DNA of 64,000 nucleotides from Saccharum officinarum (GCA_020631735.1 CM036158.1:84641914-84705913); one strand, 5' to 3'. Positions 23,100 through 34,929 are shown, counted from the stretch's first letter. The notes: generated by a model from the letters alone, not told the origin. Translations and numbers: made by a program.

Positions 23100-23345
23100 A
23101 GGCTCATCACTGTCGGTTCTATCCTAGAACCGACAGTGATAGAATCAAATCACTGTCGGTTCTTGGCTTGAACCGGCAGTGATAATTGGAGTTGTCATCA
23201 CTGCCGGCGGGAGGCACAAACCGACAGTGATAGTTGTCATCACTGCCGGTTCTCGCACCCCCCAATTATTTTCTGGTTGTCAGAGCCTAGAACCGGCAGT
23301 GAAGGGTCATCACTGCCGGTTGTCCTAATTTCGGCAGTGATGTGG
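23100..23345. repeat. Right subterminal repeats of CACTA 2
   Basis: At least ten ATCACTGCCGGTT/ATCACTGTCGGTT cores in both orientations, matching those at the left end. The array stops near 23345 (cggcactgatgactgaatc) without a recognisable TGTAGTG end. Confidence 0.8.
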
Positions 23346-24330
23346 CCGGCACTGATGACTGAATCTAAGGATGAGATAGATCACGTTCTTGGCAACCTCC
23401 GATCCAGCTCCCCATCGCCGCTTCCGATGATGTGCCTTGCCGCCTTTGCGGGCAATCCTGCTGGCGTAAAGGACTTCCCACACTCGAATGATCGACCTTG
23501 TTAGACTCTTAGACCCGTTGAAGATCACACCTAGACTGAAGAGCGCGAGAGAGGGACCGCATTTTTGTGAAGATTGCCTATGTCAATTCACAACGGTAAA
23601 CATAAATGCGTCGACAAACAAGACAAGATCAACGCTAAAAGGCACCACTATACGTACGTGATGGAGGAACGTTCAAAACCATGCAAGAACTGAAAACAAG
23701 CGTGATAGAGGTGCGGTGGAATAATATTATGCTAGTTCAGTTAAGTCTACCATCATTATTCCTCTCCTATAATCATTTCATGTGACTCGTTATGGTTATT
23801 GGATGGGTGATCCTAACAAGGATTCACCAACAACGTGAACATCCTATAAAAGTTCTTCTGCAAGGAGCCAAAGTGAGTTATATGTACCTAACTCAAATAT
23901 TCCAAATATAAAAAGATAAAAGAAACTTGAAGGTGAAAAAAAAACTTATCATATATGCACTTAACCCAAGTATTGCCAAAAGAAAAAGAGAAACTGATGC
24001 ACAAAAGCCTCCATAAAATGCGAGATGGTTAGTAGCGTTAAGGCTTTCCATGTGAGGCAAGGTGTGTGGCTAGATACAGTGACGTGTTTCCACAGCGCCA
24101 TGCATGATGCTCCCTCGTGTGCACTCATTTGTCTCTTGTAGCCACCATCAAGCAACAACCCCCTTGGATTCATGCTTGCTTTTCTCTCAGTGGCCGAAGT
24201 GGCTCTTGTGTTTATTTCTTCACCTGGGTTGCATGCCCTTCCCCTTTGTCTAGTGACTTGCCCATCGAGGCGTGGTCCCGTGCCGTGGCGTTTGTTGTTT
24301 GCAGAGCGAGGAGCTCTGTCGACAATCACC
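23346..24330. other. Spacer and presumed promoter/leader of the RRM-like gene
   Basis: No gene recognised from 23346 to about 24100. The stretch before the ATG at 24331 is less AT-rich and in part open in frame with the gene from 24172. I treat it as 5' leader because the ATG at 24331 has a better context (cacc before it, G after it) and begins the family-like part. Confidence 0.5.
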
Positions 24331-26468
24331 ATGGCCAGCCTGACCACCATGGATAAGTTGATCCTCTTCCACAAGCTCGAGAGCGACCTGTTCCACCGCC
24401 TAGTGCACGACCTCGAGCAGGACCCAGTGCCGATGCGCTGGGTGATCGCGTTCTGGCTGTGGCTCGAGTCTGATGGCCACCACGACTTCATCCGCCGCGT
24501 CTCCGCGCTGCCAGGACCTGTTGTGCTGCGGTTCGTCGACGAGGCTATCGCGTGCCTCCGCTGCCTCGCCCGCCAGGGCGCGGCCGGCACCGGCACCGGC
24601 ACCGGCGACGGCCGCGAGAGGTGCCTACCCTGCACGAACGCGCTCTTGACCAAGCGCATAGACGATGTGGGCTACTTCGAAGGGCACCGCGAGGTCTTGG
24701 ATGGCGTCACCTACCAGTACAGGAGCGTATGCCTCGCCGTTTGTGATGTGAGCAGCAAAAGCACCACTTGTGTCCCCACTAACACAAGCGGTGTGCTTGC
24801 TGCCCCGCCGACGGTCGGCTCCCCTGTCCTCACCGCCCCGACGGTGGGATCCTTTCCACTAAACCCGTTGGCATCGCCGTGGATCCCTTTACAGCAGAGC
24901 CCCCCGCCAGACGACTACCGCTCCCTATTTATCACCTTCTCCAGAGGCTACCCCATTAACAGGGAGGACATCATGGAGTTCTTCAACTCGTGAGTCCAAT
25001 CCGCTTCCCTATTTATCACCTTTGCACCCCTAGTACTCCCTTGTGCGGAGTCAGGGGTAGGGATGTCAGTTGAATCTGTGGGTACGAGTGTCTGCGGATG
25101 CCGCACCCACTAGGGTGTGGGCGTGGATGCCAAATCGTACCCACGTGTCGCATCGGATCGGTCCCGAAATGAATGAAGCTAAGGTCGGATGCGAAATATA
25201 AGACTTTTTACAAAATGAATGAAGCTAAGGTCGGATCTGAAATATAAGGAGCATTCCATGTACTACTTCTGTTCCAAATTATAAGACTTTTTGCCTTTTC
25301 TAAATACATTGTTTTTGCAATGTATCTAGACATAATATATATCTAAGTGCATAATAAAAACTATGAATCTAGAAAAAGGCAAAACGTCTTATAATTTGGA
25401 ATGGAGAAAGTAAGTAATTATCCATGTCTAGTTGTTATAAGAACATGTTTGGCACCTAAGTATTAATTTTTTAGTCTATTTTAAAAACTTGTATAATTAT
25501 ATGACACATATGTGGTAGATGACTAGATTTTGCTATATATAGATGACAAACTTTGCTTGTTTTCAACTTTCTATAATCATTAATGTGATCATAATGACAT
25601 ATTACTTGTGAGATTAATGCACCCGATGAGTGCCCAAAACACATGGGCACGGACGCGGGTGCAAAATTGCACTCACAGGTTGTGCCAAGACGAATGCGAC
25701 GATATTTTGCGGGTGTTATCGCAAGCAGGTATTTGCTCCACCCGCATCACACCCAACCTATTGCTCAAACACTGGGTCACTGGGCGGTCATGGAAGGGGG
25801 GTTAGGCAGACTTGATCAAACACCGGGTCAAGTCGGGTTCCGATCAGACTAGAAAAATATCCACATTTTACATTTTTAGATGTTTCCACAACTTCACTGT
25901 TTGTTCACCGCAACTTTCAAAGATCTTTGGAGTAGCCAAGAATAGTTATTTGGCTTTAAGATTTTTATTGAACTTACCAAAAATATACATATACTGATCT
26001 AAAGGAAGTTACAAAACCTTTGTGAAGGCTCTTATTTTATACTCTGGAAGTTTTGAGAAAACTTTTAAATGATTCCAAAACTTTCAGCTGGGATTTAAGC
26101 TTTCAATCACTGGACAAAATTTGCTCTCTGCAGAAGAAACTATGATTCGAATTAGCCCAAGTTGATTTTTTTTGTTCAAGCATCATCAGTAAGTGCACGA
26201 TCGTGCAGGATCATATAAATCTGCACGTAGCGCTAGATAATTTTGGGCATGGATGGTGCATTGCAGGGTGTACGGGCCGTGCGTGGAGACGGTGATGATA
26301 GAGAAGGTGGCGCCAGGGCAGCTGCCGGTGTACGGTCGCATGGTGCTGCGCAGCGCGGCGATGATCCCAGTGGTGCTGAACGGGCGGCAGACGGCCAAGT
26401 TCCTGATCAAAGGCAGGCACCTCTGGGCCAGGATCTACGTCCCCAGCTCCAGGCTCTCCTACGCCTGA
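24331..26468 (+). CDS. RRM-like (nucleotide-binding alpha-beta plait) plant protein, two exons
   Basis: Exons 24331-24989 and 26267-26468 join to a 286-residue protein. The donor is C|GTGAGT and the acceptor TTGCAG|G. The joined codon keeps the frame and the motif FFNSVYGPCVE continues across it. The N-terminal part (MASLTTMDKLILFHKLESDL, then WVIAFWLWLES) is helical and leucine-rich. A Gly-Thr run (GTGTGTG) comes from a CGGCAC-type repeat, and a proline-rich linker follows. The C-terminal third (about residues 200-280: RSLFITFSRGYPINREDIMEF ... VLNGRQTAKFLIKGRHLWAR) has the spacing of an RNA recognition motif, as in a grass family of uncharacterised RNA-binding-like proteins. The intron (1277 nt) holds a Stowaway MITE. 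An AATAAA lies at 26612. Function in the cell is not known to me. An upstream in-frame start at 24172 cannot be excluded. Confidence 0.72.
25263..25410. mobile_element. Stowaway-like MITE in the RRM-like gene intron
   Basis: Terminal inverted repeats of about 24 bp (CTACTTCTGTTCCAAATTAT... and its complement ...ATAATTTGGAATGGAGAAAG) with TA on both sides. This is the 148-bp Stowaway pattern common in grass introns. Confidence 0.85.
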
Positions 26469-26611
26469 TCCCAGCCACCTACAGATCAGAAGCCGGCCGG
26501 GGTAAGAGCCGAGAGCTGGAGCTTATATACTGATGATACGTACTTACGTGCCATGCCTAGGCCAGGGTAAAGGGTAAGCTGTGACTAGAGCTTTGCTGAA
26601 CTGTCTCGTCG

Positions 26612-26617
26612 AATAAA
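26612..26617 (+). terminator. Candidate polyadenylation signal of the RRM-like gene
   Basis: AATAAA lies 144 nt after the stop codon, at a usual distance for a plant 3' untranslated region. Confidence 0.45.
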
Positions 26618-27104
26618 CTATCGGAGTGTTAAAGGTTTGTGTCTGTGCTATGTACATACGTCTGTCTGTGCGTTCCAGAGTTCGCCTCGTACCCGTTATA
26701 TGCTCGTCATGTGCCCGCTGTGCTCGCCATGAACCCTTTGTGTTAAGAAATGTTGGCAATGTCTTAAAAGTGCCTTGCTAGTAATAAGTTTCAAGTTTCA
26801 GAATTCAGAGTTATGTTTGCCTGGCACGGCCAAATCAACAGGCCTGGGTATTTTGAACAGCTTCAGTTCTCATTGTGGAGCTGAAACAACGCCTATTTCA
26901 ACAACGATATCTGACTACCAAGATAGTATTGCTTATAAGTGGTGAAGGACGTAGGCGTCACGGCACCACAAAAATTCTGCGTGATACATACATAATGAAT
27001 GCGTACATTAGTCGCGCCAACCAGCACCAGCTTGCCGCCTCTTCCCATATAGTCTAGCACGATCTCAGCTAGTGCCACTTCCTAACTCTCACATGGGTTA
27101 CCGC

Positions 27105-30016
27105 TTAGAGTTTTGACGCTGCAGCGTAGCTCCCCTCGCTGTGTTTGACAGGGAGCCAGGGTGTGAGTGCATCAACCAGCCTTTTGATGTCCTCCGAGGA
27201 ATGGGAAGCGCTAAGAGTGATTCTCAGCCTGCCAAGAGGTCCAAGATAAGTTTATATTCGCTCACAGTATTGAAGAATTGAAAAAGAGATTTTTTTTTTA
27301 TGTACAACAAGTTCTAGCAGGAATTCTGTATACAAGTTCATGAAGGACTGAATTATGGAATAATGGTAAGTGGGAAGATGGGCTGGAACCTGCATGAGTT
27401 GGGTGGCACTGTGGGTGGTCGGATTGGTGTAACATGAAATCCAGATCTTAGCAAATGCCTGAAGTATTAGAAGCGAAATATTGGAACACGAAGCAACGAA
27501 GCTATCGACAAAGCAAACTAAAGAAACAGGGAGAAAGGGCACCTGCCAGCCCTGAGCGCTGCTACTTCACTTCCAACCACAATGGAAATTATGGGACTAG
27601 TTATCTCGAGTTTGGTCAAAGAGGCAAAATACTGCACATGCCTCCAGACCACTGATCTCCGCCATCTCTCCTTCCTTGAGACATAGAGTGCTGCTGAAAT
27701 CAATAACTCTATTTAGAAAATGTCCCTGCTATATTTAAGTCCTCATTCACACGGGCTAATTTGAAATAAAAAACAACATGTACATCTTTTCCTTCTATGT
27801 AACAGGAAATAATGTTAATTAATGGATATTGGATGTCAGCTCAACATATTGTTGAAAGAAATATTCATTTCCAGAAGAAATGGCAGTCTACCACAGGGGT
27901 TAAGTCATAAATATTACCATGCACAGAAGCAACAACTGGCACCGGCAAAGCAGTTGAAAATATGAACGAGCGACCTCGCGACTGAATGAGCCTCTTCCAT
28001 CTAGTGCTGCACAACAGATTGCAAGCTTTTAGTGATGAATCCCAGAATCTGGAAATACAGTATTATCTACTGATATTCTTATTCCTATAGTCAACTTGTG
28101 ATAATGAACTAAAAAGCTTCTTTATAAATAAAGAACTTATAAGCATGAGAGTCCATGGTGCAAACTTGTGAAAACCAACTGAGAAGCTAAGCACTAGAAA
28201 TTGTTCCAGTTAGCTGACACCAGCAAGTTCTTAGAATGGAAACATGTTGAAGTCGGCACTCAGCACTACATTAACTCAGAGAGTTTGCAGAAACATGTAA
28301 ACCTAATTCTTACGCTCATCTTTGATGAGCATGTATCTGCAGATATATCACTAAAAGAATATATCTGCAGTCAAACATGTCTCACATATTGCATATTTTG
28401 TATATCCTTTTTTTTAGACAGACATGCTCCATCTGCTTTGATTAATATTCATCATGATTCATAAACATATTTTTTTTGAGTAAATTCTTAAACAGATTTC
28501 ACTTGAAAGGAAATATGATTTTTTTCAAAGAGTATATTACCTGCATGTTATAAAACCACCCTGGCAGCCAGCGGCCTTGCTTAAGGTGCCGACACCTATA
28601 TCAATGTCCTTTTCACATTCAAACAGCTCAGCTGCACCACCACCATTCTCACCACAAACAAGTGTCCCATGAGCCTTGACAAAAGAAAATGCAAACAGAA
28701 CTCAATCAATACAAAGATGTGCAAAAACTTATTTGAGAGGAGATAAAATACTAACATCATCGATGACCAATAGAAACCCATACTTTCTGCGTAATTTGAC
28801 AAGATCAGGGAATGGAGCGAAATCACCATCCATGCTGAACAGGCTGCACTTTATTATAAATGCAAAGAGGTTCTCATATTATTAGCCTAATAAAGTAACA
28901 ACATGCATATACAAGCAATCTCTAGTCATCAACATTAACAGAAACACCAACACTTGGTCAGTGATGACTTGCCTATCTGTGACAACAACTTTCTTTTCCA
29001 TGGAGCAACTGGACCTGCAGAGGTTATAAAATTACAGCTAATTCAAGTAGTGTGAATACACTGAATATTACTGCAAAGTGAAGAAGAAACATACAGCAGG
29101 AAATCAAGATGGAACGTGTCACAGTGCTTGTAGACAAACACTACCGCTTCTTGCTGCCGCTCCAAAAGCCGAATCCCATCAATGATTGAAGCATGGTTCA
29201 GCGCATCTGAGAAGATCGCAATTCTCTCATGCTCTGCAGGTTTTCGCCCACGGGACAAAAGAGAGCTAATACTCCCCAGGGCCGTCATTACAGCCATGTT
29301 GGCAGAAAACCCAGTAGGGCAAAGAAGGCAATCCTGCAGAACCACTACACAGTAAGGATCCAAAGCTGAAGAAATGATGGTGCATATGCAAAAAAATAAA
29401 ATAAAAATTGAAGACATCAATTGGTACCTCTTTTTTCTTCAATTCTGCCAATGATTTCTCCACCAAATTGTGATAAGCAGTATACCCACAGATCAACGCC
29501 GAGCCTCTTGGCCCCATGCCATAATCTCGAGCTGCCTAGCAAGCACCAACTAGGTCATTAATTCAAATCAAAATAATTGATATATCAAGCAGTGTACAGA
29601 ATTGGCACACCTGCACTAAAGCCTCACGGACTGCAGGATGCGAGCTGAGGCCCATATAGTCATTCCCTGAGAAAAGTATAAGATTTCCATCCAACTCCTC
29701 TTCATGTCCACTCGCCTCACCACCTAACCAAATCTTACAAAGAGGAGAACACAGTGACTACGAGTTTGGAATGCGCCACAGAGGGAGAGAGATTTGACTG
29801 GCGCTGACCTTCGGCCAGCCATTGGTGCAGGGTGTCGCGGTCGAGCCGGATTTCGACGGCGGCACGGTCCCAGGGCCCCGGCCCGTCGAAGGTCTGTGGG
29901 GTTGCGGGAGGCGACGCGAGCGCGATGGGTCGCGTGGCGCGTAGCAGGCTCCTGGCCTCCAGCGTCGCGAGCGCGGCATCCACCAGAGCGTCCCACTGCT
30001 CCATTTCGTCGAACAT
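27105..30016 (-). CDS. bioF: 8-amino-7-oxononanoate (KAPA) synthase, biotin biosynthesis, 11 exons
   Basis: Minus-strand exons: 30016-29809, 29723-29611, 29535-29428, 29333-29095, 29014-28973, 28843-28756, 28674-28541, 28006-27918, 27693-27543, 27458-27390, 27228-27105. They sum to 1365 nt, 454 residues, with all phases consistent. The enzyme is a PLP-dependent alpha-oxoamine synthase that condenses pimeloyl-thioester with L-alanine to start the biotin ring pathway. Motifs: LFSGNDYMGLSSHPAV, GMGPRGSALICGY, SDALNHASIIDGIRL, VVTDSLFSMDGD, VIDDAHG (D266, H268) and VGTLSKAAG with the Schiff-base lysine K299. The C-terminus is SKL, a canonical peroxisomal PTS1. Ten introns are present. Intron 5 uses a GC donor (ATAG|GCAAGT), the rest GT. 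The ATG at 30016 (MFDEMEQWDALVD) is chosen because upstream frame has no ATG. It is convergent with the RRM-like gene. No break seen. Confidence 0.93.
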
Positions 30017-30458
30017 GCGGCGCGGGTAGGCGGCGGCGGCGGCGGCAGCGGGGCGCGGAGGCAAAGAGGAGAGCAAACTTGACACGTACAAGGAGGGTGC
30101 TTGACTGCTTGGGGAGAGGTGGCTGGGGACTTGGGGTAGCGTGCCCGTGAGCGCAGAAGCGCAGGGATGGGCAGCGTCAACTTGGGCGGCTAGTAGGTGG
30201 TTGGCTCACCCGCCAACGGGTCTCGCAGCACGGACCCCATGAGATAAGAATTTAACGGGCTGTAAAGGCCCATAGAAGCTGCACGCGTCGTGGAATAAGG
30301 AAGGCCCATTATTTATAGAACAAACTTAAGATAGCCCATATATTGCCCAATAGAACAGTCCATTTAACCCCTTAATAACTATTTTTTAAAACTATTGACT
30401 TAGTCCGTTTCTTCTCCAGTTCTCCGTCTAAGCCTCTACCACCAAACCAAATATTCTA
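30017..30458. other. Upstream region of the KAPA synthase gene
   Basis: GC-rich up to about 30240, including a CGCCGC-type run just before the ATG (leader), then AT-rich. No opposing gene on the plus strand was recognised. Confidence 0.5.
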
Positions 30459-30877
30459 GATCATCTCCAAGACTTCCCTATAAAGCCTCCCAATCTAAGA
30501 TTTTTGACAAGAATAGAAAAAACACATCTTCAACATTTCTTAATACCACCACCCAATCTTTGAAAAATAAACCGATCGCGCGTGTCTACCACGCACGTAT
30601 CCGTAAGGCCAATTTAAAGGTGGAAGGGTGTGGGAAAGAATAAAGAGTAAGAAAGGGTTCCTGATGCAAATATACAAGAGAGAAAGAATATATAAAAGTG
30701 GTTAGAATAATTTAGAAATAGCATAGGATTCCTGATATAAAAATTATCTCCTATATTTTATGATTGAATTATTAAAAACTGTTGGAGATGGTTTTATTTA
30801 TTTCTCCCAATAATTTTTGGCGAGCCGAAAAACTCCATGATTTTGAGAAGAAATGTTGGGAACTCTCGGAGATGCTC
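30459..30877. mobile_element. Small non-autonomous TIR element (GATCATCTCCAAGA type)
   Basis: Begins gatcatctccaagacttccc and ends gggaactctcggagatgctc, an imperfect inverted repeat of about 20 bp around an AT-rich interior. Similar ends occur in the element at 62591-62977. The target duplication could not be determined. Confidence 0.55.
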
Positions 30878-33187
30878 ACTCCCTCAACTCTTCATCAATA
30901 TCAGGTTAAAAAAACTCTTCGTCAATACCGTATACTAATCATACCACTTGATGGCAGGCTAGGGCGAAGAAGAGGAGGATAATGGAGGAGGAAGAAATGG
31001 ACGGGGTGAAGGGAGGGGCATCTTACTCTTTTCGAGTGGCTTAGCAGGCTGGCGTGTCTCGTCATGTTGGTAAAATTAGCGCGAACTGAGAAAACCTTTT
31101 TCTTACAGGAGTATAGGTGTTATCCTAATAGTGATTTTTAGAACATCAGCTGTAAAAAGGGTAAAAACTTAAATATCCCTCGGCCTTTGGGTAATCCCAA
31201 AGGAGAATAGTACCCTACCATTTTCTAGCAACATTTGCAAGTGATTGTGTTATTCTTACAACAGTGCTTCAGTGGCAAATCACAATCCCTGCATATACAA
31301 AGGAAAAGCAACAACAGTGCTTCCAAGCGACAGAGTATGTGCTAGAAACTATTCGAACCCGGTGGTGTTGGCTTTTATATACCAACAGGGTACATACTAC
31401 TCAAATGATAATGATACATGACGGTCGTCCGTATGGAACGGACACACCCAAAGCCACGCCGAACCGACCCGCCCCTGCCGTACGCTGTCTCCCAGACGCT
31501 GTCTCCCGCACTTAACCTTATCCTCTCCTCGCTCAGTCCCGCAACCGTTCCTCTCCTTGCTCACTCCCGCAACCGGGACTGCCGCAGCGCCAAGTCGTTG
31601 CCGCCCCGTCCGCCCGCCGGCACTCCCTCCCTCCCTCCCTCCTCCCCTCCCGTGACTCCATTGGTACCTCGTGCCCCCAGCAACACGGCTCCCGCTCCTC
31701 CCACCGGAGACGAGGGCGATGGCGGCAACTTCGGCAAGGTAAGTGGGTCCTTCTCTGGATCTGAGTCATCCTCCTCCTCCACCACCTCCTCCTCTGAGCG
31801 CTCCTCTTCCTCATCCTCTGGATCTAAGCCCTCCTCCTCCTCCTCTAGATCTAAGGGATGCGTGGTGGCTAGGGTTCCGATGAGCTTTGTTGCAGTAGCC
31901 TTGTTTTGCTATTGCAACAAGTAATATTTCTTTGTTGCATCAGTCTTTTTTTTTCTAATGTTGCATCTCGCATTGCAATAGCCTTGTTCTGATGTTGCAA
32001 CAAATAATATTTTTTGTTGCATTAGTCTTTTTTTTTTCCTGATGTTGCTTTCTTGTATTGCGCTTTGTTCTGTTGTTGCAGTAGCCTTGTTCTGATGTTG
32101 CAACAGGTAATATTTCTTTGTTGCATTAGTCTCTTTTTTCTGATCTTACATCTCGCATTGCAATAGCTTTGTTCTATTGTTGCAGACTTGCAGTCATCTT
32201 GTTCTGATGTTGTAGTCGCCTTGTTCTGATGTTGCAAACAAGTGGTACTTAGGTGGTCCCGTGGGGCGTGGCAGGGGGATAGGCGGCGCGGCAGGATGAC
32301 GGGGGACAGGTGGCACGGCGGGAGGACGGGATGACGGCGCGGCAAAAGGACGAGCTGCGCACGAGCGGGAGGACGGGCCGCGCTCTGTCTGTACTGTATC
32401 TGAATCGAACGAGTTTGGTCAGGATCGAAATATTACGTGGACTAGGTGCATCTGGACGGGCATCGGGGCGCTAGGTGCGTCGCTGCTCAAAACCAACCGG
32501 TTTACTTCTAATTCGGATCAGTACGGCGAGATTAAAAGGCCAGTACGGTTTCAAATTTGGATTACTATGATGAGGCTAAATATCATCAGTACGATCACTA
32601 TTATACACTAATAGCACACACAAAAAAAAGTTTAAAAAAGGAAGAAAGAATACATTGGCGTGCCCTTTGCTACTGCGATGCCTGACGGGAGTGAATGCGT
32701 TCCTTGCGAAAACTGCAAAGCAACGGGACGGCCTTACCCTCCCTTGTCGCGTTGCTTTTGGGTTCGGGCCTCAGTGCCTCAACCCTCACCACGTCGTGTA
32801 CTGCTGGACGAGAGATCGATGGTGGCGCGAGAACGTACGTGTACCACAGTGTTCATATATTCAAGAAAAGGCCAGTGAAATAAAAGGTGTGCAGGATCGG
32901 AGCGGTACGGTACTGTACGCCGGCAGTAAAACACGCAACAACCAGCCGTGCTACGTTCTTCTGTGACGAGTTAATGGCGAAACGATCGAATGCACACGAA
33001 AAACAGTGGGAGAAAGGGAACGGTGCCGTACGCTTTTGCACGGATCGGTTCCTCATATGTTAAAATTCAGTGTTCATGTGTTGTTTTTTGTGCATACTAG
33101 TGCTAGTTCCAGTTGCCAGGAAAGGAGACCATGAGATTTTCTGCAGGTGACCTGTCCGTCCATCCTTCAGTGAAAAGGTAAACGAAC
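30878..33187. other. Unassigned spacer with TTGTTGC repeats and a GC-rich block
   Basis: No gene I can support. A plus-strand frame near 31418-31924 is proline-rich then serine-rich (encoded by tcctcctcc-type repeats) and looks like low-complexity sequence. From about 31890 to 32245 there are degenerate tandem copies built from TTGTTGCA, CATTGCAATAGCC and TTGTTCTGATGTTGCA with T-rich spacers. A GC-rich stretch of repeated ggcgcggcaggatgacggg-type units follows to about 32390. From 32400 to 33187 nothing was recognised. Confidence 0.5.
31890..32245. repeat. Degenerate TTGTTGCA/GTTCTGATGTTGCA tandem repeat
   Basis: About six irregular copies of a 60-120 bp unit containing ccttgttctgatgttgcaac, taatatttctttgttgcat and a T7-T9 run. 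The unit length varies, so it is an old array. Confidence 0.7.
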
Positions 33188-33606
33188 ATGGCTGGACAAA
33201 GCCCCCAGGTGAAGAAATCTTGTGCGTGTTGCAGGGCGTACATGGATGATTTGGATTGAAAGATGAAGTGTTTCCTCATGCTCATGTCAGCTAGTTACAG
33301 ACACAGCATGAACATATATGTCCATCAACCAATTTGGAGGAGAGATCTCAGAGAGCAATGGAGCATTGACATAGAATCTCCTGATGGTAGTGTTTATGCA
33401 GTCAAGGGCTTGAAACATATGAGTAAGATGGTCCCCCAGTGTGGATGGAAAGCATTTGTTGATGCCCATCGCATACTAGTATAAAGGAGAATGACTCGTT
33501 GTTCCAGCACATTGAGAACGCCCGTTCTAAGGTTCTGATACTCGACCCTGATGCCCTGATGGTGTGGAGAAGTCCTTCCTGTGATGGGAATCAAAATCAG
33601 TTCTAA
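33188..33606 (+). pseudogene. B3 DNA-binding domain gene (REM-like), broken
   Basis: From the ATG at 33188, frame 2 reads MAGQSPQVKKSCACCRAYMD, then a TGA at 33257-33259, then MKCFLMLMSASYRHSM. It continues through the B3-like core (EQWSIDIESPDGSVYAVKG, KMVPQCGWKAFVDAHRI) to a TAA near 33482. The family's following segment (ENDSLLFQHIENARSKVLIL) continues in a different frame to a TAA at 33604-33606. The CxxC at the N-terminus and the order match grass REM-type B3 proteins, which bind DNA in the nucleus. Two stops and one frameshift make it a pseudogene. A second B3 domain usual in this family is not seen. It looks like a single-exon remnant, possibly a retrocopy or degenerate duplicate. Confidence 0.78.
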
Positions 33607-33719
33607 CATCCAAGAACGAGATACAGATTGTGTTGCTGTTTCAGATAACTCCCATCATCCCATGACCGTACCAAACAAATCATCAAAGAGTTCGTAAAAG
33701 AGTCTGAGGAATAGTCCAA

Positions 33720-33964
33720 GGCCTTGTTTAGTTCCCAAAAAATTTTGCAAAATTTTTCAGATTCCCCGTCACATCGAATCTTTGGACACATGCATGAAGC
33801 ATTAAATATAGATAAAAAAATAAAACTAATTACACAGTTTAGACGAAATGGACGAGACGAATCTTTTAAGCCTAATTAGACCATGATTGAACACTAATTG
33901 CCAAATAACAACGAAATTTGCTACAACGTCATTTTGCAAAAAAAATTGCAACTTAACAGGCCCC
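33720..33964 (+). mobile_element. MITE, GGCCTTGTTTAGTTCC family (copy 1)
   Basis: Starts ggccttgtttagttccc and ends aacttaacaggcc. The interior shares ttcagattccccgtcacatcg, gaatctttggacacatgcat and acacagtttagacgaaatgg with copies at 58736 and 61471. About 245 bp, no coding content. Confidence 0.85.
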
Positions 33965-34929
33965 AAGTCAACGTAGAAAAACTGCAAGGATCACCACAAC
34001 ACCCTCTTCGTCAAGGAATAATCAGGACCAGACTGAGGGCACTGCTGAATATGAATCGTCTTTAGGGTTAGATGATCCTCGGACAAATCTGGCGCTTGAT
34101 TATGTCTTATCACATATGAGTGATCTATATCTGCAAACCTAAAATTAATGTATTTGTGGATGTCATGAAGCCGACCAATATCAAATCACAATATCCTTAT
34201 GCAAGCTGTGCAATTCCCACATAAAAATCAACCCTTTAGCAGCCAAGCAAGAACAAGAAGTGGCATCCCAAATTTTACATCCGAAAAGATAGAGTTGCGC
34301 ACACATGTTAATTGGGCGTTGGTTAGACTTTCGGCAGGACTAGCATTCGGACATCTGGACGGATGCCCATGGCTGCTCTGTTCCCATGCACAGTGAGCGG
34401 TTGGCGCGGACCTCAGCTTGATGCGGGGCCACTACGCGGGGATCGCACCGCCATCGGGCCCACCCGAGGCCACCACCTCCGCGGGCGCCTGCGTGCTAGT
34501 CGGATATGGTTTCCCCGCCGAGCTCGAATTGCCACAGCAAGGAGATGGAGGGAAGGGAAAGGAAGGGAAGGGAGGGGAGGGAGAGGAGGCGTGGCGCGTC
34601 ATGCGAGGAAGGCCGTTGTAACGCCAGCCACCGGCGCCATTACGACATGTGCAACACCAGATCTACTTTTAAAATATAATACAGATAGTGTTGAAACACT
34701 ATTCACCACGCGACCACGTCTTACCTGGTGGGGATTGGAGTTGCAACGACGGAGAAGGAGGCCGAGGAGGGCCGACGCCTAGAGGAGCCCTGCGAGGAGC
34801 GCCATCTCCTAGGCCGCCCCACGTCGTGCGCTACTACAGCACCCTCGCCACCGCTGACAGCACGAACCCATCAGAGCCGACCGGTCGGGCAGCGACGGTG
34901 TGGGGACTGATATGACTGTGCCTGTGTGG
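33965..34929. other. Spacer, no gene recognised
   Basis: Mixed composition. A GC-rich stretch at 34370-34900 has open frames on both strands rich in Arg, Gly and Pro and no recognisable domain. It may be part of an unidentified TIR element. Confidence 0.4.

Larger units (their letters stand above)
17416..23345 (-). mobile_element. CACTA (En/Spm) transposon 2 with ULP1-like protease domain
   Basis: The left terminus is CACTACAGCAGAGAAGG at 17416. Subterminal repeats with an ATCACTGCCGGTT core in both orientations lie at 17440-17680 and again at 23100-23345. Between them, a minus-strand gene (22194-17886) has the transposase-associated domain, a Transposase_24-like domain and a ULP1 (C48) protease fold. 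No inverted copy of the left terminus is visible near 23345, so the right end seems truncated or diverged. A tandem duplication and a hAT MITE lie between the gene's 5' end and the right subterminal array. Confidence 0.85.

Noticed and set aside
17440..23345. CRISPR-like array from repeated ATCACTGCCGGTT
   Set aside because: Both orientations, irregular spacing and location at CACTA ends; a plant genome.
24172..24330. Longer N-terminus for the RRM-like gene
   Set aside because: The extra residues look like translated leader; the ATG at 24331 has better context. Kept as an alternative.
29758..30180. Alternative ORFs over the first bioF exon
   Set aside because: GC-rich antisense or off-frame reading; the bioF frame has family motifs and correct splicing.
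31418..31924. 168-codon serine/proline-rich ORF
   Set aside because: Low complexity from TCC repeats, no domain, next to a degenerate repeat.
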